DNA of 64,000 nt. It comes from Otatea glauca (taxonomy: Eukaryota > Streptophyta > Magnoliopsida > Poales > Poaceae). The notes under the pieces were generated by a model. That model saw only the letters and a list, made by a program, of their open reading frames with translations. It searched no databases and was not told the origin of the DNA. This document shows, piece after piece, positions 55,930 through 64,000 of the stretch. Location of the stretch: the NCBI GenBank assembly GCA_036346275.1, contig CM070730.1, positions 42,826,918-42,890,917 on the forward strand, read 5' to 3'. Position numbers and translations under genes: made by a program. Position 1 is the first letter of the stretch. Every line of letters starts with the position of its first letter.

Positions 55930-56271
55930 ATCCTTCTTGAGTTTGCCACCGCCCCAGAGGATCACCCGAGGGACATCTGCAGAGCTGGGAGGGCTGGTGG
56001 TGAGGCGCCGAGAGTGGCGGAGCGAGAGCTTCAAAAGACCCGTGAAGCCGCGCCCGAGTCATCGATGAGTTGGAGGAGGCCTTGCAGTAGCCGAGGAGAT
56101 AGCGGACCAGGTCGCCCAGAGCCGGATGAGGTCGCCAAGAAGAAGACCCTAAGAGCGTGAGTGGGAGCCCGAGGAGCCAGCAGAGGGTCACGGGATAGGT
56201 TCGCACCCATGCCACCCACCCACCGGTGTATGCACCAGATCGGCCTCGGCCTGTGGTGGCTGGATGAGTGA
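55930..56271 (+). pseudogene. Remnant of the PBS-to-gag extra ORF, element D
   Basis: The reading-frame pieces correspond to the coil and tail of the A protein: Glu-rich segments, then RFAPMPPTHPPVYAP near 56197-56240 and a stop at ~56270. The N-terminal half is deleted compared with A, and the middle carries frameshifts. It supports the ORF being an ancestral component of this retroelement group. Confidence 0.5.
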
Positions 56272-56551
56272 GAGTCAGTCTTAGAGTTGTGTTGAGACTC
56301 GAGTGTTGAGTCGCGTCTTTAAGTTAGCCTTTACCTTTTAGTAGACGTTAAGGTTGCATGTTTAGTTTGGTTCTTAATTGTTTGCTGAGTGTGCAGTATG
56401 TGTTGCAAAGCCCTTAGGCATTGTAAGCAACCATACCAAGTATCAATAAAGATTATTTAAGTTGGGTTTAACCTGTTTCCCCCACCTTAGAAATTCTTAC
56501 ATCTTATCTATACTACATCTATCTTTCCTAACCCAAGAAGCAATCAAGCAG

Positions 56552-57715
56552 ATGGTGAACACTCGTAGCAACAATGGGGCTTCAGGAAGTGGTCTGCGCT
56601 CAGGCAACAATCCCAATGAAGGAGCACCACCGCAGCAAGCACCGCCAGTGGATATGCAGAACTTGGGAGCTTTTCTCGCTGCGCAAACTCAGTTGATGCA
56701 GACTATGATGCACCAGATGACCAATATGGCTGCAGTCAACAACCCACTTTCGAACAACAATGGCGGACCTCGTCCTTATTCCAAATTGTCCGACTTCATG
56801 AGGACCCGACCGCCAACATTCTCGTGAAACGCCAACCCTTTGGAAGCGGATGATTGGTCGAGAACCATTGAGAGGAAGTTGTACATCACGCAATGTGAAG
56901 GGCATGAGAAGGTTCTTTATGCATCCCATCACTTGAGGGAACAAATGCAGAATGGTGGGAGAACCATGTGCTACTCATGAGGCACCCATGGAAATCACGT
57001 GGGAAGAATTCGCAACGACCTTCCGCCAGCATCACGCACTGAAGGAATGATGGACCCGAAAAGAAAGAATTCGTGGCGCTTAACAAGGAGGCCAACCGTG
57101 GTGATTACTTGAACAAATTCACGCAGATTAGCTCGCTATGCTCCTCAAGATGTAGCAACGGACAAGGCTAGGCAAGTCCGATTCATGAAGGATTAAACTC
57201 AGATCGCAAGTGGGGTGATTCCCACACTTTTCCAGATTTTCAAGAATTGGTAAACAAGGCTTTGATTCGGAGGATAAGCGCAAGGAGCTTGGGGAAAATC
57301 GCAAGCGCTTGATGACTAACCTGTGGACGCCTAACCACCGCGAATGAGAATGACCCGCAGCAGGTTTGCTAAGTTCCAACCGCAAGCTGTTAACAAACCA
57401 GCAACACCTGCACCGCGACCACCAGGACAGAGTTATCAAACACCGGCCTAAGGTAACAATGCTCAAGAAGGAATGCAGCAGTCAGCCGCCAGGAGGTGCT
57501 ACAGTTGCAATGAGCTGGGGCATTATGCTAATAGATGTCCCCAGAAAGGAGGTATCACGCCAGTGCGTTTCAACCTAGGAACGACACCTGCTAAGGCACC
57601 GATGACGGGAGCGAATCGAGGAGCTGGACAGGCAGGAGCGACGCCTCAAGTTACTATTCGAGGCAGAGTCAACCACATCACCGCCAATGGAGTCCAGGAA
57701 GCATCAGACGTCATG
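56552..57715 (+). pseudogene. gag: D gag with zinc knuckle
   Basis: ATG 56552 (MVNTRSNNGASGSGLRSGNN). Open to ~56824 through VDMQNLGAFLAAQTQLMQTM and SKLSDFMRTRPPTFS; then TGA at 56824-56826, where other copies have PTFSG. The core continues in shifted frames (ITQCEGHEKVLYAS, EITWEEFATTFRQHHA). The knuckle RCYSCNELGHYANRCPQKGG (CX2CX4HX4C) lies at ~57490. Several breaks sit at CNG triplets, so the decay may be overstated. Confidence 0.85.
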
Positions 57716-60700
57716 CTGGGTAAGTTTTTGGTAAACTCGGTACCTGCAACAGTATTATTTGATTCAGGAGCTTCGCATTCCTTTGTCTCTCGAGCTTTTG
57801 CCTCTGAAAATGGTTTGAGCATGAAAATCTTAAGTGTGTGATGCTAGTCCAAGCCCGTGATCTGAGTTAAGATCTAACCTTGGGTGTTTGGGGTGAAGCT
57901 AATAATTAATGGGATAGAGTTCCTAGCTAACTTGATTATTCTAGATGCCCAAGCTTTAGATGTCATTTTGGGAATGGACTGGTTAACCAAGCATAAGACA
58001 GTTTTGGATTGTGGTCGAAGGGTTGTATCCATTGAGAGCCCTAGAGGAGAGAAAGTGAAATTTCAAGCAACAGCAGATTCGTGGTGGTCAATTAATGGTT
58101 AATAGCATGAGAACCGTCGCCATAGAGGACGTGCAAGAGTCGTGGAATATCCAGATGTATTTCCGTAAGATCTGCCGAATGCCGCGAGACCGTGACATCG
58201 AAGTTCGCATTGAGTTAGCACCGTGAACCGCACTAATAGCAAAAAGACCTTATCGGATGCCTACCGATGAGTTGGTGGAGATGAAGAAACAGATCGACGA
58301 GTTATTAGAGAAAGGTTTTATAAGACCAAGTTCGTCGCCATGGGGAGCGCAGCTTTGTTTGTCGTGAAAAAGGATGGAAGCCTTAGAATGTGTATTGATT
58401 ACCGTGCACTTAATGAAGTGACAATTAAGAATAAGTATCCGCTGCCAAGGATTGATGATCGCTCGACCGCTTGAGAGGAGCCGAGTTTTCCAAGATAGAC
58501 CTTCGCTAGGATATCATCAACTAAAGATTCGAAAGGAGATGTTCCAAAGACCGCATTCTCTTCAAGATACGGACATTATGAGTTCACGGTCATGTCTTTT
58601 GATTGACCAATGCGCCAAAGATATTTCATGAACTTGATGAATAAGATTTTCATGGAATACTTGGACAAGTTTGTTGTTGTGTTCATAGATGATATTTTGG
58701 TATATTCAAAGACCGAAGCAGAGCACGCAAATCATCTGAGGCTAGTGTTGGAAAAGCTGCGTGAGCAACAGCTGTATGCTAAATTCAGTAAATGCGACTT
58801 TTGGAAGGAAAAGGTGGAATTTCTCGGTCATGTCATGACTGCAGAAGGAGTTGCTGTCGACCCAAGCAAAGTGGAGGCAGTGTTGCATTGGGAGCAACCA
58901 AAGTCTGTCACTCAGGTCCGTAGTTTTTTGGGAATGGCAGGATATTATCGCCGGTTCATAGAAGGATTTTTGACGATTGCGAGACCTCTTACTCAGCTTG
59001 TTGAAAAGGAAAAGAAATTTTCATGGACACCAGGTTGTGATAAGAGTTTTGAGGAATTAAAGAAGCGCTTGACAACACTTCTGTTGGTTTTGCCTAATGT
59101 TGTAACAGCTTTGATATATATGTGATGTGTCAAGACAGGTCTTGGATGCGATTGATGCAAGAGGGTAAAGTGGTCGATATGCGCCAAGGCGCTTAAGACC
59201 ACATGAAGGAAATTATCCTACGCATGACTTGGAATTGGGTGAGTGGTGCATGCCTTGAAATTGTGGCGTCATTATCTCATTGGAAATAGATGTGAGATAT
59301 ATACGGACCATAAGAGTTTGAAATATATTTTCACTCAATTAGATCTCAATATGAGGCAAAGGAGATGGTTGGAATTAATCAAGGATTATAACATGGGAAT
59401 TCATTACCATCAGGAAAAGCAAATGTGGTAGCCGATGCCTTAAGTCGCAAGAGCTACGTGGCGAATATGATGGTGCAGAAGGACAATCGAATCGTGCGAG
59501 AATTGCAAAATTTAAAGCTGGAAGTAGTTTCGTATGATTCCTAGCTGCTTTGGAAGTGAAGCCAATGCTCAAGATCAAATTCGGGAAGGACAAAAGATGA
59601 TGAGAAAGTCAACCGGATCAAGGCTAAAAGGATGAAGGATTAGCAAAGGACTTTACCGTGGATGACCAAGGTACCATGTGGTTCGTGGTCGATTTGTGTG
59701 CCAAGCAGGACTGTAACTTAAGCAGCTTGATTTTGGAAGAGGCTCATGATTCCAAGTATTCAATTCATCCAGAAGCGCTAAGATGTACCAGACTTAAAGG
59801 AGAGGTTTTGGTGGCGAATATGAAGCGTGAAGTCGCCGAGCACGTTGCCTTGTGCGATGTATGCCGAGAGTTAAGGCAATACATCGAGACCAGCAGGTTT
59901 GCTACAACCGCTAAAAATCCTGAATGGAAGTGGGAAGAAATCGGTATGGATTTCATCACCGATTGCCAAGAACTCAAAATGGGTATGATTCTATATGGGT
60001 CATTGTGGATCGATTGACCAAAGTTGCTTACTTCATCCCTGTTAAGACAACTTACTCAGAGACCGTTAGCGTAATTATACATAGCCCGAATCGTGTGTTT
60101 GCATGGTGTGCCTAAGAAAATAGTGTCAGATAGAGGTACTCAGTTCACCTCGAGATTTTGGGACAAATTGCATGAAACCATGGGAACGCTGCTTGAACTT
60201 TAGCACAAAGATATCATCCGCAGATCGATGGTCGAGATGTAAAGAGTAAATCGATTTTGAAGATATGTTAAGAGCTTGCGCTTTAGCCTACACCACTTCA
60301 TGGGACAAATGCTTACCATATGCGAGTTCGGCTATAACAATGATTATCGAGCTAGTTTGCGATGTCGCCATTTGAGGCTTTATATGGTCGTGCTCGTCGT
60401 ACCCACCGAATTGGAATGAGACAGGGAGCGTATGATATTTGGCCCTAATATTCTTAAGGAAGTCAAGAGCAAGTTGCCATGATAAGAGACAGGTTGAAAA
60501 TCGCGATCAAGACAAAAAGTTATGCGATAATCGACGCCGTGATTTGAGTTTGAACCCAAGATTTCGTATCTTAGGTTACCCTCTAAAAGGAGTTAAAAGG
60601 TTCCACGCTAAAGGAAAGCTTGCCCCAAGATATGTTGGACCGCTCAAAATTTTGAGCCGTCGAGGGAGGTTGCTTATCGCTTGAATTGCCGCAGCTTGGC

Positions 60701-60960
60701 GGCAAAGTGCATGATGTGTTCCATGTGTCACAACTCAAGAAGTGTCTTGGTGCGAGAGAGCGACGCCTATGGAAGAGATTGAGTTGCGTATGATTTGACC
60801 TACAAAGAACATCCAATGAAAATTTTGGATGTCATGGACCGCAGAACCGTGAACAAGTCGATTGTTTTGCAGAGTTCGAAGGAGCAACCATTCCGAGAAT
60901 GAGGCAACTCGGGAGCGTGAAGAGGATCTCAAGTCGAATTTCCAAACCTATTCCCTAGTC
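57716..60960 (+). pseudogene. pol: D pol: protease, RT, RNase H, integrase, chromo-like tail
   Basis: Protease: FLVNSVPATVLFDSGASHSF (57721-57790). RT: PTDELVEMKKQIDELLEKGF (~58260), GSLRMCIDYRALNEVTIKNK (~58380), FVVVFIDDILVYSKT (58664-58715), EFLGHVMTAEGVAVDPSK, FLGMAGYYRRFIEGF. RNase H: IYTDHKSLKYIFTQLDLNMR (~59300). Integrase: zinc-binding region ~59740-59870 (LCDVCRE) and core ~59930-60130 (EEIGMDFIT, SDRGTQFTSRFW). The tail is at 60700-60960, with HPMKILDVMDRRTVNKSI and SNHSENEATREREEDLKSNF, a chromodomain-like end typical of Tekay/Del. Frameshifts separate the blocks. Confidence 0.88.
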
Positions 60961-60988
60961 AGCCTTGAATCTCGGGGTCGAGATTCTG

Positions 60989-61004
60989 TTAAGGGGGGGA
61001 GGTT
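60989..61004 (+). promoter_or_regulatory. Polypurine tract of D
   Basis: TTAAGGGGGGGAGGTT directly before the 3' LTR start, the same as in B. Confidence 0.92.
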
Positions 61005-64000
61005 TGTAACATCCCAAAATTTGACCTATAATTTCACTCACGTGCATTTTTGTGATTTTCTGAATTTATTGGATTTTTCCAGAAATTATTTGAATTTATT
61101 TTAATTAAGTATATTGAACCTTTGGTGAAAACTAAATATATATAGATAAAGTTAATATAAAGTTTTACCAAAAATATTTTATTTGAGTTCAGAATGTTTC
61201 AAAGTATTTATGAGAATTTTCTTGGATTTTTCCTGATATTATAATTGCCTTAAATGAATTAATCTAATTTCGGGAATTATTTTAAATCAAAAAAGCTTTT
61301 GAAAAATCTTGGAACAGTACTGGGCCAGGCCCAGCACTGTGCGTGCGCGGCCCATCGCGGTGCGGCCCGTCAGCCCGCTTCGCCGCCGCCGCGCGTGTGA
61401 CCGTTGGATGAAGATCGGGCAGTCCGCTTCATCGCAGAACCCTAGTGTCGCGAGCCGCTGGATCGAGATCAAGTGGTCGGGATCGCCGCGTTGTTTTGGT
61501 AAGTTTTGATCACATCCGCTGATTTTGGAAGGTGCGGATTGGATTGGATCGCCGAGATCTAATCGTGGCCGCTCGTTGCGATCGGACGGCTCTCGGTCGC
61601 CGCCTCCGATTCGGTTTCGAATCCGCCGCCGCCGCCGCCGCCGCGTGATTTAGGGTTTCCTTCCGCGCGCATGCCGAGGCTATAAAAGGCGTGGCCGCAC
61701 CGAGGTTCCTCATCGCCTTGCGCTTCGGTCGCTCTAGTTTTCGCCGCCGAGTCGCCGCCGCCGTGCGATGAGAGCTCGCCAGAGTTCTTTTTGCGCGCCG
61801 CGAAGTTTTTGCGCTGCTCGCGCCGTCGAGCCTCCTCCCGCCGAATCGGTTCCGGATCCGGTCGTGCTCCAAGACGCGCCGAGGCCGCCACTTCTTCTCG
61901 CCGAGTCGCGCCAAACGCCGCTCGGGTGGTCGTCTTCCTCCGCTCGGTGCAAACTCGCGCCGTGTCTCGAAGCCAGCGCGATCGTTGGATCTTCGCCGAA
62001 CCGTCCGGATCAATCCACGCCGCTTCTTCAGCAGTTGTTCGCCGTATATTTCTAACCGTTAGATTCGAATAGACGTTCGGGATTGAGACGCGTGTGCGTA
62101 GTATGTTAGCCGTTGGATCGTCTCGCAGATGTGTGACGCGTGTCGGTGCGGGTACCGAAGCATCGTGCACCGGGTGCACCGTGGACAGGCGTGTGCCGTG
62201 GACTTGGTCCATAGACCGAGCGACGTGGCGCAATTTGATTGGCCCACGACGCGATGACGTCATGCCGATATCGGTAGGTCCACAAGACAAGATCTCGAGT
62301 CCACGGTGGACCAACGTGTTTTCGTGGATTAAGTCCATGCGCCGAGGCCACGTGTCCATCTCTCGACTGGTCCACGGTCGCTATGCATTAATCGGTAATT
62401 TCAAGAGAAAAATAATTCGGAAAATCGGTTTTCTAATTTCTGTATTTTCAGATTTATTCAAACTTCAAAAGGCTATATCTTTTGCATTTTAACTCAGATT
62501 TGAGTGATTCAAATTTCTAAAAATTTTAAAATCAAGATATATTTATTGGTGAATTTTATTTTATTTTTGGAGTTTGTTTGCTCTCTGGTTTGGTGTTTAT
62601 TTGCTATTTTGGCATCGTTTAGCCAGAGACGTTGAACCTTTCGGTGATCCGGAGGAAGATTCGTCGCCCAAGACCCAAGCTCAGATCAAGACCAGCACCT
62701 ACTCCAAGGCAAGTTGTGCTTTGATCATGTTTCACCTAATTTTCACCAAATTTCTATTTTATCTCTTAAACTTTATGCATGATATTTTATATGTATAAAT
62801 GATTTCAATTAATCTGGGAATTAGATAATATGCCTATTTGAATTAAATCATACCTTGTCAATTTTATGCCATGATCTATTTGTCACCCTAGGATGTGGAA
62901 TTATAGTTGGTTAATATTAATAATCAACATGGGACTAGTTAGACCGTCATAGATTGCTTAGCCATGCCGCGTCATCACATGTGTCCGAATGTTGATACTT
63001 AATTTTGACTAATGGAATATGGAACAATGTTTATGAATTGGTGTGTCATGTGTCGTCACACAGTGATATCAAGTTGTCGTGGCGAGGAGGTCACACATCT
63101 AGATTGAAATGTTGATGGCATGTGGTGCTTGGTAATCAACTGGGGTGGTAATGATTTAGATTGGGGCAAGTGGCAAGGGGCAGTGTGCCAAGGTGGGCCA
63201 GGGTTGGCAGGGGGTATGTGGAAGTCTTGCCTTAATCACTTTAAGGACTTAACCTTGCAAGCCTTTGACCTGAGTCTCTCTTGCAACCACATGTCTGGAA
63301 TGGGACAACCTAGTGAATAATTTGTGAAACCTAGATTTGATGATTGTCGTGGTGAATAGTGAGTCCCGGTTACGGTTTAACTCACATGGCGCAAGAGGGG
63401 GCCTGTTGTGGTGGTTTAACCCTTGATGTTGAAACCTTAGCGAGCAAGATCGGGTCTAGGTGTAGCATTGTAAAGGCTTTGTTACGATCACTCGCCTTGG
63501 TGGTGTTTGGTTGTATCGTGTGGGTAAAGTGCATAACCTCTGCAGAGTGTACAATCTATTCGAATAGCCGTGCTCACGGTATTGAGCAAAGCTCGGGAAT
63601 TACAGTTAAGGGTTAGACTTTTGTTAAACAAAAACTTGTTGGATGGCAGGTGCCATGGGAAGTGGAAAATTGATTTAGGGTTGGAAACTTGGTTTACTTC
63701 ATAAATCTTTGAATCTATTAATTATGTTATTGTTTTATCGCTTTTCAATCTATTTATCAGATTCTTGTTAAATGTCGCTTTATCGCAAAATAGCCATATT
63801 AGCCATTCCTTTGGATTAAGCCAAAGCATATAGAATATTAGACTTGCATTATCTGTGCACAACTTGTTGGGTGCTTTATGTACTCACCCCAACAACACAA
63901 CTTCGTAAGAGGAAGAATCTACGCCATTCATGGAAGAGGATTATTTGGATGCGAATGCTTAGGTCCGAGCCTCGTCGGTTGCTCGTGGTAAATCGGGAAG
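61005..64000 (+). repeat. 3' LTR of D, cut by window end
   Basis: Aligns with 52583-55791 and reaches U5 close to its end. TATAAAA at 61681-61687. Confidence 0.95.
62629..63962 (+). CDS. Candidate spliced ORF inside the D 3' LTR
   Basis: Exon 'b' 62629-62708 (80 bp; one base lost at TCGCCCAAG where the 5' LTR has TCGCTCCAAG) and exon 'c' 63907-63962 (56 bp, ending TAG). The exon c acceptor reads TTCGT instead of TTCAG, the same CAGA-to-CGTA change seen elsewhere. These two defects could be real decay or sequencing error. The intron is 1198 bp. Confidence 0.35.

Larger units (their letters stand above)
52583..64000 (+). mobile_element. Element D: plus-strand Tekay-like gypsy retrotransposon
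   Basis: 5' LTR 52583-55791, PBS, upstream ORF remnant, gag, pol, PPT and 3' LTR from 61005 to the window end (about 3.0 of ~3.2 kb). Inserted in exon 6 of the T2 antisense gene; the left target flank is GCCAG (52578-52582). Protein and LTR blocks match A and B, but the LTR differs widely in U3/R and the TATA is TATAAAA, so it is a separate subfamily. Confidence 0.93.

Overview
The window is a stack of nested transposable elements from a grass (Poaceae) nuclear genome. No complete host gene is visible. Evidence for a grass: Tat-lineage (RIRE2/Grande-type) and Tekay/Del-type Ty3-gypsy elements with very long LTRs, a SIRE/Maximus-type copia element, a CACTA transposon with TNP2 and Ulp1-like genes, a Stowaway-like MITE, and an intron-containing fragment of the pollen-wall gene DEX1. 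Family names come from protein motifs and memory of the families; no search was run.

Layout: (1) 1-374, start of a long LTR abutting a Tekay-like gag. (2) 375-4748, element A (minus): partial gag, an upstream ORF, PBS and a 5' LTR truncated in U3. (3) 4748-14487, T1, a Tat element: gag-pol on minus, a spliced antisense gene on plus, 5' LTR at 13991-14487. (4) 14488-14651, one end of a CACTA element (J). (5) 14652-15561, spacer with a MITE. (6) 15562-47904, CACTA element K: left TIR, captured DEX1 pieces, Ulp1-like 3' exons, then (after a large insertion) TNP2. Inside K lies copia element E (18544-45700), which itself contains copia F (21358-29512, TSD AAATG) and full-length gypsy B (31449-43226, TSD TGCCA). 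(7) 47905-52582, T2, a second Tat element inserted in K. (8) 52583-64000, D, a plus-strand Tekay-like element inserted in T2; its 3' LTR runs off the window.

Most genes are decayed gag-pol. Three non-standard coding signals stand out. First, inside the ~3 kb LTRs of A, B and D there is an apparent spliced mini-gene: an 81-bp exon with a GC donor and a 55-56-bp terminal exon, separated by ~1.19 kb, in the same frame in all families. Second, an acidic coiled-coil ORF sits between PBS and gag of the same elements. Third, the Tat elements carry a six-exon antisense gene with splice sites conserved between copies.

A caution applies to all broken ORFs. Differences between LTR pairs and lost PBS bases cluster at CAG/CTG/CCG (CHG) triplets. 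This looks like methylation-linked base-calling error, so some frameshifts may be artefacts.
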